NCBI RefSeq assembly: GCF_900460065.1
Contig: NZ_UAVD01000056.1
Span: 124,001 to 188,000, forward strand
Origin: Streptomyces griseus
Lineage (GTDB): Bacteria; Actinomycetota; Actinomycetes; Streptomycetales; Streptomycetaceae
Length of the DNA: 64,000 nt
Direction: 5' to 3'
A program made the position numbers and the translations under genes. Below the pieces are notes generated by a model. That model saw only the letters and a program-made list of their open reading frames with translations. It was not told the origin of the DNA and did no database searches. Shown piece after piece: positions 24,068 through 31,648 of the stretch (position 1 is the first letter of the stretch; each line of letters opens with the position of its first letter).

Positions 24068-25853
24068 GCCGCTCCCCCTCCCCACCCCCTCCGGCGCGCT
24101 GCCCCGCCCCCTCGGCGAGCCCCTCCGCGAAGGCGCGGAGGCGGTCCTTGAGAAGCTTCCCGGTGACGTTGCGCGGAAGCTCCTCGTCGGTGAACAGCAC
24201 CCGGGCGGGCACCTTGAAGGCGGCGAGCCTCCCGCCCACGTGCTCGCGCAGGACCCCGGCGGTGACCACGGCCCCGGGGCGCGGCCGGACCACGGCCGCC
24301 ACCTCCTCCCCCAGCACCGGGTGCGGGACGCCGAGGACGGCGGCGTCGGCCACGTCGGGATGGTCGTGCAGGACGCCCTCGACCTCGACGCAGTACACGT
24401 TCTCGCCGCCCCGGATCACCACGTCCTTGAGCCGGTCCACGATGGAGACCCGCCCCTCGCTCCGTACGGCGAGGTCCCCCGTACGGAACCAGCCCCCCTC
24501 GCCGAAGGCCTCCTCGGTCGCCGCCGCGTCGCGCCAGTAGCCGCGGAACAGCGACTGGCCGCGCACCCACAGCTCCCCCGCCCGCCCGTCGGGCAGCTCC
24601 TCGCCCGACGGCCCGGCGACCCTCACCTCCGTGACCGGGGTGGGCCGTCCCGCACCGCCCGGCTCCGCCCGGTACGCGTCCCCGAAGTGCGCGAGGACCC
24701 CGCCGCTGGTCTCGGTGAGGCCGTAGCCGTTGCGGGGCTCGACGCGTTCGCCGTACCGCGCGGTGAGACGGGCGACCATGGCCGGCGGGGCGGGCGCTCC
24801 CCCGGTGCTGAACAGCGTGAGGCTCTCCAGCCCGTCCCCGGTCCGCTCGGCGGCCTCCAGCAGCTGGAGCCCGGTGGTGGGGACCCCGGCGAAGTGCGTG
24901 ACGCGGTGCGCCCGGATCAGCCGCAGCGCCTCGTCCGCGTCCCACCTGTGCATCAGGACGAGGGTGCCGCCGGCCGCCATCGCCCCGTAGAAGCCGGTGA
25001 ACGCGGCGACGTGGAAGAACGGGAACGTCAACAGCGAGACGGGGGCGGGCCCCTGCCCCGGGATGACGCCGCGCGCCAGCGCGGAGGCCGCCGCGTGGTA
25101 GCGGGGGTTGAGCGCGGCCCCGGCCTGGGCGAGATGGGTGGCCACCGCGCCCTTGGGGCGGCCGGTGGTGCCGGAGGTGTACAGGATCGTGGCGTCGTCC
25201 TCCGGCCGGGGCTCCACGTCGGGCGGCGCGGCCAGCGGGTCGGGCGCGGGGAACTCCTCGTACCGCTCGACGCGCAGCCCGCCGCCGTCCACCTGCCCGG
25301 GGCCCCCGTGGAAGAGGACGATCCGCGCCCCGGCCCGCCGGGCCCAGCCGGAGACCCGCCCCAGCCGCTCCCCGTCCACGAGGAGCACCCCGGGCTCGCA
25401 GTCCTCCAGGGCGTGGCCGAACTCGGCCTCCGTCCACCACGCGTTGAGCGGTACGGCGACGAGACCGGCCAACTGGGCGGCCCAGAAGGCGATCTGCCAC
25501 TCGGGATGGTTCCGCATCGCGATGACGGCCCGGTCGCCGGAGCGCAGCCCGTACCGCTCCCGCAGGCGTACGGCGAGGGCGGAGGCGGCGGCGAAGAACT
25601 CCCCGTAGGAGTAGGTCCGTTCCCCCGCGATCAGGAACGGCGCCTCGCCGTAGGCCCACGTGGTCTCCACGAACTCCCGGAGCGTACGCGGCCCGTCGGC
25701 GTACTCCGGCGTCCCCTGCTCGCCGATGACCACGGCGAAGGGCGCGCCGGGCGCGGTGAGGGACGCCTCGATGCGCGCGGCGCGCCGGGCGCGTTCGGCG
25801 GGGACCCCGTCGTCCTCGGGAGCCGGGGGCGGGGAGGGGTGGGTGTGCGGCAC
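24054..25853 (-). CDS. AMP-dependent acyl-CoA synthetase/ligase
   Basis: 599 residues, ANL superfamily. A3-type P-loop ILYTSGTTGRPKGAV, A5 NGYGLTETSGG, A7/A8 FRTGDLAVRSEGRVSIVDR and the catalytic A10 lysine in LPRNVTGKLLKD are all intact, so it is probably an active acyl- or aryl-CoA synthetase converting a carboxylic acid, ATP and CoA into a thioester. Substrate not readable. The first ~75 residues and the last ~25 (Gly-rich) are extensions. It overlaps the convergent protease gene by 14 bp; the upstream side faces the long repeat array. Confidence 0.88.
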   Translation of the reverse strand: MPHTHPSPPPAPEDDGVPAERARRAARIEASLTAPGAPFAVVIGEQGTPEYADGPRTLREFVETTWAYGEAPFLIAGERTYSYGEFFAAASALAVRLRERYGLRSGDRAVIAMRNHPEWQIAFWAAQLAGLVAVPLNAWWTEAEFGHALEDCEPGVLLVDGERLGRVSGWARRAGARIVLFHGGPGQVDGGGLRVERYEEFPAPDPLAAPPDVEPRPEDDATILYTSGTTGRPKGAVATHLAQAGAALNPRYHAAASALARGVIPGQGPAPVSLLTFPFFHVAAFTGFYGAMAAGGTLVLMHRWDADEALRLIRAHRVTHFAGVPTTGLQLLEAAERTGDGLESLTLFSTGGAPAPPAMVARLTARYGERVEPRNGYGLTETSGGVLAHFGDAYRAEPGGAGRPTPVTEVRVAGPSGEELPDGRAGELWVRGQSLFRGYWRDAAATEEAFGEGGWFRTGDLAVRSEGRVSIVDRLKDVVIRGGENVYCVEVEGVLHDHPDVADAAVLGVPHPVLGEEVAAVVRPRPGAVVTAGVLREHVGGRLAAFKVPARVLFTDEELPRNVTGKLLKDRLRAFAEGLAEGAGQRAGGGGEGERLTGA

Positions 25854-25880
25854 GGACGGCCTCTCTCGCGCTGACGCTGG

Positions 25881-25907
25881 CTGCTGACTGCTGACTGCTG
25901 ACTGCTA
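25881..25907 (+). repeat. 7-bp tandem repeat (GCTGACT)
   Basis: About 3.5 copies of a 7-bp unit, GCTGACT, 30-50 bp upstream of the acyl-CoA synthetase start; a possible source of length polymorphism in its promoter region. Confidence 0.7.
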
Positions 25908-25939
25908 CGCGAGACGCTATGCGGGCGGGGGCGCCGCGC

Positions 25940-26142
25940 CAAGGCCGGACGGGCAGCGCGCGGGGACGCGGGCGGGGGCGGGACGCGCACCGAGGCCGGG
26001 CAGGCAGCGCGGCACGGACACGGGCGGGGGCAGGGCGCGCACCAAGGCCCCACGAGCAGGGCACGGGGACGCGGGCGGGGGCGGGACGCGCACCACGGGC
26101 GTACGAGCAGCGCGCACGGACACGGGCAGGAAGGGGGCAGGG
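25940..26142 (+). repeat. Four imperfect ~51-bp tandem repeats
   Basis: Units at 25940-25990 (51 bp), 25991-26042 (52), 26043-26093 (51) and 26094-~26142 (degenerate). Each starts CAAGGCC/CGAGGCC/CACGGGC, has GAGCAGCGCGCACGG-like sequence in the middle and ends GGGCGGGGGCGGGACGCGCA. Units abut with no spacers. They fill most of the 336-bp gene-free stretch 25854-26189; no credible gene or RNA was seen there. Unit lengths are not multiples that preserve one reading frame throughout. Confidence 0.85.
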
Positions 26143-26189
26143 TTCCCGCCCGGGCGGAGAGGAGGCCGGGACGGGCGCGGGAGGAGGGG

Positions 26190-27404
26190 TCAGGTCCCTG
26201 CGGAAGGTGCGGCCGGAGCCCCGGCCCGGTCGCCGCCCGGAGCCGAGCCCGCCGGGCGCTGCTTGAGGGCGTCGACGACGGCCCGGCCCGTCACCGCGGT
26301 ATGCCCCCTGACCGTGCCCGCCCTGATGCCCTCCGCGTCACGCGTCTGCACGGTGCGCTCCCCCAGATACGCGAACGTCTCGCGGTCGAAGATCCACTCG
26401 GTGCGCGAGCCGTCCGACTCGTCGGTGCGGGCGATGGCGATCCCGTGGCGACCGGCCGCGTCGACGGAGTCGTCGACGAGGACCACCCCGGGGATCCGCG
26501 CCGCGGCACGGTAGAGGCCGGCGGCCAGCTTCGGCGGCACCACCTGTTCCCTCAACAGGTCGCCGATGGTGCCGAAGGCCTGCTGATCGGGGCCGTTGCC
26601 CATGCCCCGGGTCTCGTCGTAGATCTTCTCCAACAGAAGAGACGGGTCGGTGGGCAAGGTCTTCAGATACGCGTGGCTGGGCGAGTTGAGCGTGCGTTCC
26701 CCTCCTTCGGGGTCGTCCAGTGTGATGCCGTCGCGGCCGGTGCCCTTCCCGTGGGGCTCAAGCAACCACCCCTTGGCCCCGTCGGGCGACATCCAGACCT
26801 CGCGGGGATGGATCTTGTCGACATAGCTCCTGTTCTTCCCGTCGGAGCCCTCCCAGGAGACCAGCCCGGAGACCTCGCTCCGGATGTACAGGAACTGCCC
26901 CGGGCCCGGCTCGGGCAGCTCCGCCCGCGCCGCCGCCCCGGAGATGTCGGCGACCGCGCCCGCCAGCCCCGCGGTACTGCCCCGGACCACCTGGACGACC
27001 GGGGCGGGGACGGCCCCGGCGGGCGGGGCGGCCACGCGGCCGGGGTTCTCCGAACCGCCGGAACCGCCCGGGCCACCCGCGAGTGCGGCGACCCCGGCGG
27101 CGGCCAGGGCCAGGGCGGCGGCGACACCGACACCGGCCAGGACCGGCCGACGACCGGAGCGGCGGCCCGGCCGGGAGGCGCGGTCGCCCGCGGGCGCTCC
27201 GGCGGGCGGGGGGCCGGCCAGGGGATTGGGCGCGGTGTCGGGCGCGGTGTCGGGCGTCCGGTTCCGGATCTCGGTCATCAGGTGCTCCTCAAGGCCTCTC
27301 AGGCGGTCCGAGGAGAGTTCCGGATCACCGGGTGCGGGCAGCAACCGGCGCAGTTCCGCGTGGTCGAGCGGCTCCTCGCGCCGTCGCCAGGGGGTGCGGA
27401 TCAT
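26190..27404 (-). CDS. CU044_5270 family membrane protein (ECF sigma partner)
   Basis: 404 residues from the ATG that overlaps the sigma-factor stop (ATGA, 27401-27404). The N-terminal cytoplasmic part (MIRTPWRRREEPLDHAELRR...) is followed by a Pro/Ala stretch, one transmembrane helix (VLAGVGVAAALALAAAGVAA, ~residues 88-107) and an extracytoplasmic domain with GQFLYIRSEVSG, EVWMSPDGAKGWLLEP, LLREQVVPPKLAAGLYRAAA and IPGVVLVDDSVDAAGRHGIA, the CU044_5270 family pattern. Genes of this family regularly follow SigE-type ECF sigma genes. It may be an anti-sigma or sensor protein, but that is inference from position and topology. Confidence 0.83.
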   Translation of the reverse strand: MIRTPWRRREEPLDHAELRRLLPAPGDPELSSDRLRGLEEHLMTEIRNRTPDTAPDTAPNPLAGPPPAGAPAGDRASRPGRRSGRRPVLAGVGVAAALALAAAGVAALAGGPGGSGGSENPGRVAAPPAGAVPAPVVQVVRGSTAGLAGAVADISGAAARAELPEPGPGQFLYIRSEVSGLVSWEGSDGKNRSYVDKIHPREVWMSPDGAKGWLLEPHGKGTGRDGITLDDPEGGERTLNSPSHAYLKTLPTDPSLLLEKIYDETRGMGNGPDQQAFGTIGDLLREQVVPPKLAAGLYRAAARIPGVVLVDDSVDAAGRHGIAIARTDESDGSRTEWIFDRETFAYLGERTVQTRDAEGIRAGTVRGHTAVTGRAVVDALKQRPAGSAPGGDRAGAPAAPSAGT

Positions 27405-28117
27405 CGGCTTCTCTCCTCGTTCGACCGGGCCGCTGCGGTGCGGCCACCCTGTACTTGTCCGCCGGACCCATCGGGTTCCGTCCCCTCCGGTTGCGCGCTT
27501 CCGGGCCGCGCCCCACCGGCTCCGGGTTCCGCCCCACCGATGCCGGGTTCCGCCCTGCGGGGTTCCCTCCCGCCGCCGCCCCTCCGCCGCAACTCGCTGT
27601 CGGTGAGGCTGCGGAGCCGCGTCCGTGCGCGGGACAGCCGGGAGCGCACGGTGCCGACCGGTACGCCGAGGGCCTCCGCCGCCTCGGCATAGCCGAGACC
27701 GGACCACACGCAGAGCGCGAACACCTCCCGCTCGGCCCGCCGTAACTGCCCCAACGCGCTCTTGGCAGCGGCCAGTTCGTCGGAGTCGGCGATCCGCCCG
27801 ACGAGTTCGTCGGCGAAGTCGGGCAGAACGTCACGCAACGGCACCCTGGCCAGGGCCCGTTCATGGCGGCGGGCGGCACGCCCCGTGTTGCGCAACACGT
27901 TGACGGCGATACCCATCAGCCAGGGCCGCAGGCTCTCCCCCTCGTCCCGCAGCTTGCCGCGCAGCCGCCACGCCTCCAGGAACGTCAGCGACACGACGTC
28001 CTCCGCCGCGCTCCAGTCCCCGGTGGTCCGGACGGCATGCCGGAAGACGAGCTGGGCGTGATCGCGGAACAGCTCCCGGAAGGCATCCGGGTCCCCGGCG
28101 CGGACACGCGCGTGCAT
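27401..28117 (-). CDS. ECF RNA polymerase sigma factor (SigE-family)
   Basis: 238 residues from the ATG at 28117 (a GTG at 28129 is also possible). Region 2: FRELFRDHAQLVFRHAVRTT, AAEDVVSLTFLEAWR and PWLMGIAVNVLRN. Region 4: REVFALCVWSGLGYAEAAEA and VPVGTVRSRLSRARTRLR. The C-terminal ~60 residues are Gly/Pro/Glu-rich low complexity and not part of the sigma fold. It is translationally coupled to the CU044_5270-type membrane protein, a usual arrangement. No target promoter consensus could be recognised upstream. Confidence 0.87.
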   Translation of the reverse strand: MHARVRAGDPDAFRELFRDHAQLVFRHAVRTTGDWSAAEDVVSLTFLEAWRLRGKLRDEGESLRPWLMGIAVNVLRNTGRAARRHERALARVPLRDVLPDFADELVGRIADSDELAAAKSALGQLRRAEREVFALCVWSGLGYAEAAEALGVPVGTVRSRLSRARTRLRSLTDSELRRRGGGGREPRRAEPGIGGAEPGAGGARPGSAQPEGTEPDGSGGQVQGGRTAAARSNEERSR

Positions 28118-28326
28118 CGAGTAGTTCACCCCCTGACTTGTCCGCGCTCCCGGCGGGGTTCCGGTGACGCGCATCACAGCGAGCACGGCAGCGCCTCCAC
28201 CTGCGGGGTGAGCCCGGCAAGAGGCACGGTGCCGGAGCAGCACCCACGAGTACAGGCCCCGTTTCCGCGGTGCCGCTACCCTTCCGGTCCTGCCCGCGCC
28301 CGCAAGTCCGAGCCGAGGAGTGCCTG

Positions 28327-28824
28327 ATGGCCGCTCACGTGGTCCTCCACGGAGTGCTGACCCGACTCGTCCCGACGACCGAGGACGATGTGGACCTGCT
28401 GGCGCGGTGGTTCGGTTCCCCGGACTTCGCCGAGCACTGGGGCGGCGTCCCGCTGTCGCGTGACGAGGTGGCGCGGAAGTACGTCGGGCGGCGACGGCCA
28501 AGCGTGGAGTCGTTCCTCGTACGGATTCACAGCACGGGCACGCCGGTGGGCTACGCGCAGTACTGGCACGCGGGAGCGGCCGAAGGCGGTATCGACATGG
28601 TGCTGGGACCGCAGGCGCGAGGCCGGGGCCTGGGCCCGGATGCCGCCCGCGCGCTCCTGGCGCACCTGGGCGGCCGTCTTGGATGGCGGCGCGTGACGGT
28701 CGACCCCCTGCGGGAGAACCGGCGGGCGGTGCGCGCCTGGCAGAAGGCGGGCTTCCGGCAGGTCTCGAACGAAGCCGAGGAACTCCTGATGGAGTACGAC
28801 CTCTCCGCGGCCGGCGAGGAGTGA
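28327..28824 (+). CDS. GNAT family N-acetyltransferase (AAC(6')-like)
   Basis: 165 residues from the ATG preceded by GAGGAG. GNAT fold: LTRLVPTTEDDVDLLARWF, GYAQYWHAG on beta4, acetyl-CoA loop LGPQARGRGLGPDAARAL (Q/RxxGxG/A) and RRVTVDPLRENRRAVRAWQK with AGFRQV. This arrangement is that of the RimJ/AAC(6') subgroup, so aminoglycoside-like amines or protein N-termini are possible substrates, but resistance cannot be claimed from sequence. Confidence 0.83.
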   Translation: MAAHVVLHGVLTRLVPTTEDDVDLLARWFGSPDFAEHWGGVPLSRDEVARKYVGRRRPSVESFLVRIHSTGTPVGYAQYWHAGAAEGGIDMVLGPQARGRGLGPDAARALLAHLGGRLGWRRVTVDPLRENRRAVRAWQKAGFRQVSNEAEELLMEYDLSAAGEE

Positions 28825-28909
28825 CGTCTGCCCCTTCTCCCCGCCCCTGCTCCACACCGCGCTGATATCGGAGTGCGCACAGGCCCGGGAGAGTGCCACA
28901 GTCACGTCC

Positions 28910-29401
28910 GTGACCCTGATCAACACGCTCGTCGACTTCGCCCGGACCGGCCGGATCGGGCCCCTGATCTGCGGAATGCCCCTGGCCGAGGCCGAGGACC
29001 TTCTCGGCCCGGGTCGCCCGCACCCCGCCCACGTCCTGAAGGGGCCCGATATCGACGGCTACCCCTACTCCTGGAACGGGCTGCGACTGGTGGTGACCCA
29101 GCGGACCGTCAGCGGCATCTGGATCGACCTCCGGCCCGGCTCGACGGTCAAGCTCCCGCCGCTCGTCCTGCTGGATTCCGAGTCGTTCGAGGCAACCGTG
29201 CCCCGCGAGGAACTGATCACCGCCCTCGACGCGGCAGGCTGCCGGCACGAGGTGGACCCCGTCCTGACCATGGGCGAGCAGTCGAGCGTCATCACCCAGC
29301 CGGCCGAGGTCCGCGCCGTCTTCAGCCTGCCCGGCCGGGACGATCGCGTCCCGCACCGCGATCGGCAGTACCTCAACGTGATGCACAAGCACACGGCTTG
29401 A
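28910..29401 (+). CDS. Hypothetical protein, toxin-immunity/SmpA-like N-terminal motif
   Basis: 163 residues from a GTG. It contains the pattern GPLICGMPLAEAEDLLGPGR (residues ~19-38), which recurs in small actinobacterial proteins of unknown role that start with a short G(M/L)xxxEVxxLLG helix, then beta-rich sequence (YSWNGLRLVVTQ, SGIWIDLRPGS). There is no signal peptide, membrane helix or catalytic motif. Downstream is a 332-bp gene-free stretch before a tRNA gene. Confidence 0.6.
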   Translation: MTLINTLVDFARTGRIGPLICGMPLAEAEDLLGPGRPHPAHVLKGPDIDGYPYSWNGLRLVVTQRTVSGIWIDLRPGSTVKLPPLVLLDSESFEATVPREELITALDAAGCRHEVDPVLTMGEQSSVITQPAEVRAVFSLPGRDDRVPHRDRQYLNVMHKHTA

Positions 29402-29733
29402 CATCGCCGATCCCCCACAAGGACCCGGTTGCCGCGCCGATCCCCTTCCCGCTCGGTGCGCTCCCGGACCGCCGCAGCGGGGCCCGCCAGGTCACTGCAC
29501 CCCCGAATCACCACAAAACCGCTGGTCAGCCCAGCCCCACACACCCGCCCGCGAACGTGGGCCCCCCGGCGGATGGTCATCCGCTACGCTGTTCTCTGGT
29601 CGGCCGTAGGCGTGGCTCACGCACGAGGCAGCGATGCCGCTCGGCGGGATCCGCACCGCGTCCGACCAGCGGGCCCGGTTTCCTTGCCGAAGATCCATTC
29701 ACTGGGTCCTCTCCAAGGTTTCCACCAGCCCCG
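29402..29733. other. 332-bp non-coding stretch upstream of tRNA-Arg
   Basis: No convincing gene, hairpin or repeat was seen. The right end must contain the tRNA promoter. A possible -35/-10 pair could not be set with confidence. Confidence 0.5.
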
Positions 29734-29806
29734 GCCTTCGTAGCTCAGGGGATAGAGCACCGCTCTCCTAAAGCGGGTGTCGCAGGTTCGAATCCTGCCG
29801 GGGGCA
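29734..29806 (+). tRNA. tRNA-Arg (anticodon CCU)
   Basis: The 73-nt cloverleaf folds cleanly: acceptor GCCTTCG/CGGGGGC (two G-U pairs), D-arm GCTC-AGGGGATA-GAGC, anticodon stem CCGCT/AGCGG with loop CTCCTAA (anticodon at 29767-29769 reads CCU, decoding the rare AGG codon), variable GTGTC, T-arm GCAGG-TTCGAAT-CCTGC, discriminator A. CCA is not encoded. Confidence 0.97.
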
Positions 29807-29811
29807 CAAGC

Positions 29812-29849
29812 GAGAAGGCCACCTAGGAACGTTCCTAGGTGGCCTTCTC
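29812..29849 (+). terminator. Perfect 38-bp palindrome after tRNA-Arg
   Basis: GAGAAGGCCACCTAGGAAC (29812-29830) is followed directly by its exact reverse complement (29831-29849), 5 bp after the tRNA. It is probably the tRNA terminator hairpin; perfect symmetry without a loop is unusual. Confidence 0.8.
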
Positions 29850-29886
29850 CCGCGATGCGCTTGCGCGCCACATCGTCCGCCCCACC

Positions 29887-30066
29887 TCATCCCTTGCCCG
29901 CCCGCTTTCGGATGCCCATCGCCAAGGCGACACCCAGCATCGCTACAGCCATGCTGATTCCGAACGCGAGGCTGTCCGACCAGGTGTCGTGCCACAGACG
30001 TGACACCACCCCCGCGAGCGCCCCGTAGGCCAGCGCCACACCTAGGCGTTTCCCCCACAGCACCAT
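29887..30066 (-). CDS. Small two-helix membrane protein, hypothetical
   Basis: 59 residues from the ATG at 30066; the frame also runs upstream to a TTG at 30183 (98 residues), without an obvious ribosome-binding site. Two hydrophobic helices (LGVALAYGALAGVVSRLW and SLAFGISMAVAMLGVALAMG) and a basic tail IRKRAGKG. There is no known domain. It is convergent with the tRNA terminator. It could be spurious, but the hydrophobic pattern and G/C third-position bias support coding. Confidence 0.5.
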   Translation of the reverse strand: MVLWGKRLGVALAYGALAGVVSRLWHDTWSDSLAFGISMAVAMLGVALAMGIRKRAGKG

Positions 30067-30210
30067 GGAGTGCTCGTACCCCGGCAGGTGGACCGGAAGC
30101 TTGATCGTGATTCCGCCAGCCGTCGTTGCCGTACAGCGGCGGAGTACCGCAAGAACGCTGCGTGCGGTCGGGCTTGACCTCAATCGGGGTTGATGTTCGA
30201 GGGTGGCGTC

Positions 30211-31473
30211 ATGACGACCTCACCGGAACAGCATGCCGCGGTTCGGAAGTGGATCAGGGGGACGGCCCACCCGCTGGGCCCCGTGGACGCGTCGGCGTCG
30301 CTGGACGATCTGCGGCCCCTGCTCGGGATGGTCGGTGAACGGACGGTGGTCGGCTGCGGTGCCGGGACGCGTGGCGCGCACGAGGTCTTCGCGCTCCAGA
30401 CGCGCATGGCCCGGCTGCTGATCGGTGAGGCGGGCTTCCGGGCCGTCGCCCTCGACCAGGACGGGACGCTCGTCGCCCGGCTCGACGCCCATGTCCGCAC
30501 CGGGGCCGGGGACCCCGTGGCTCTGCTGGAGGCCGCCGAGCCGTTCTCCCGTACCGAGGAGGTCCTCGCGCTCGTCCGGTGGATGCGGGTCTTCAACGAG
30601 GGGCACCCCGGTGATCCGGCCCGTCTGATCGGGGTCAGCCCCCATGGGACGGGGGTGTCGGCGTACGACACAGTGGCCGCCTATGTGCGTGCGGCAGCAC
30701 CCGGACTGATGGCCGAACTGGAGCGCTGCTACGCCAACCTGCGTCCCGAAGGCGACGTGTCCGCGCACGCGAACCGCTTCCGGGCCCTGTCCGACAGGCG
30801 CCCCGTGCGCGAGCGCGCGCAGACGGCCCACGACCTGGTGGCGGGGGCCCCGGGGCACGACGGTCATGCGTGGGCGCTCCACAACGCACGGCTGATCGTC
30901 CAGTTCCACGAGCTTCACGACCACGACGACGATCCGCTGGACCCGCACAACATGGCCTGCTACGAGAGGTTCTTCGCCGAGAACGTCCTGTGGTGGCAGC
31001 GGCACACCGGGCACCGGGTGCTGTTCTGGTCCTCCGGTTCCCACACGGCCGACGCGCGCACCAGGATCGTCAGTTTTCCGCCGGACCCGGCCGGCGCCCC
31101 GTCCCGGAACGCGGGGAGCTATCTGCGCGAACACCTCGGAGCCCGCTACCTGTCGCTCGGCATCACCTTCGGTGCGGGGGAACTCGCCACCTACACCGGC
31201 GCTCCGCCCCATCAGGTGCCCGGCCCCGTGCCGCCCCTGGTCGAGTCGGTGCTGGACGACGAGGCCGTGGGCGACTACCTGCTGGACCTGCGCGCGGACG
31301 CTCCGCGGGAGGTTGCGGACTGGCTCGCCGGGACCACGGGATCCAGGCTCGTCGGACCCCGGCACGACCCGCGACGCGACACCGAGCACCACATGACGGG
31401 GGGTTCTCCGGCCGAGTGGTTCGACGTGCTCGCCCATCTGCGGCGGGTGACGCCGGCCCGCCCGCTGCGCTGA
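30211..31473 (+). CDS. Erythromycin esterase-family protein with altered active-site residues
   Basis: 420 residues from the ATG at 30211 (GAGGGTGG upstream). Overall pattern of the Ere family: TRGAHEVFALQTRMARLLIGEAGFRAVALDQD, RWMRVFNEGHP, IGVSPHGTGVSAYD, HDLVAGAPGHDGHAWALHNA, ENVLWWQRHTGHRVLFWSSG with SHTAD, and GSYLREHLGARYLSLGITFG. The family motif G-E-x-T-H-G-x-x-E, which carries the catalytic Glu and His, reads G-A51-G-T-R54-G-A-H-E here, so Glu is Ala and His is Arg. The protein may not hydrolyse macrolides, or may have another function. No macrolide genes are nearby. Confidence 0.8.
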   Translation: MTTSPEQHAAVRKWIRGTAHPLGPVDASASLDDLRPLLGMVGERTVVGCGAGTRGAHEVFALQTRMARLLIGEAGFRAVALDQDGTLVARLDAHVRTGAGDPVALLEAAEPFSRTEEVLALVRWMRVFNEGHPGDPARLIGVSPHGTGVSAYDTVAAYVRAAAPGLMAELERCYANLRPEGDVSAHANRFRALSDRRPVRERAQTAHDLVAGAPGHDGHAWALHNARLIVQFHELHDHDDDPLDPHNMACYERFFAENVLWWQRHTGHRVLFWSSGSHTADARTRIVSFPPDPAGAPSRNAGSYLREHLGARYLSLGITFGAGELATYTGAPPHQVPGPVPPLVESVLDDEAVGDYLLDLRADAPREVADWLAGTTGSRLVGPRHDPRRDTEHHMTGGSPAEWFDVLAHLRRVTPARPLR

Positions 31474-31622
31474 ACACCATCGGGGGCGGGCGGCTCCCCT
31501 CGCTCCCGTCCTGGGCCGGCCCTCGTCAGGGGGCGTTCACTTGCCCCGTGCACACGGCCTCATCCGTCGAGAGGGGCGCGCTCGCCCGGGGCGGCGGGGG
31601 CGGTTCCGGCGCGTCCGACCTT

Positions 31623-31648
31623 GCCGGGCCGCTCGTCAAGGGCCCGGC
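31623..31648 (-). terminator. Hairpin over the aminoglycoside kinase-like gene end
   Basis: GCCGGGCC (31623-31630) pairs with GGCCCGGC (31641-31648) and straddles the stop codon (31636-31638), between convergent genes. The remaining gap 31474-31622 holds nothing recognised. Confidence 0.5.

Noticed and set aside
25919..26266. 115-codon Arg/Gly/Ala-rich plus-strand frame through the 51-bp repeats
   Set aside because: Repeat units of 51 and 52 bp break a fixed frame over the array; no ribosome-binding site or conserved motif.
28327..28824. Aminoglycoside resistance determinants (GNAT and APH-type genes)
   Set aside because: Both folds are broad families; no residue pattern seen here proves antibiotic modification.
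29734..30183. Integrated mobile element at the tRNA-Arg 3' end
   Set aside because: No integrase, excisionase, rep or tra gene, and no duplicated tRNA 3' end was found in the following sequence.
30211..31473. Macrolide resistance gene
   Set aside because: Canonical Glu and His of the esterase motif are replaced by Ala and Arg, and there is no macrolide context.
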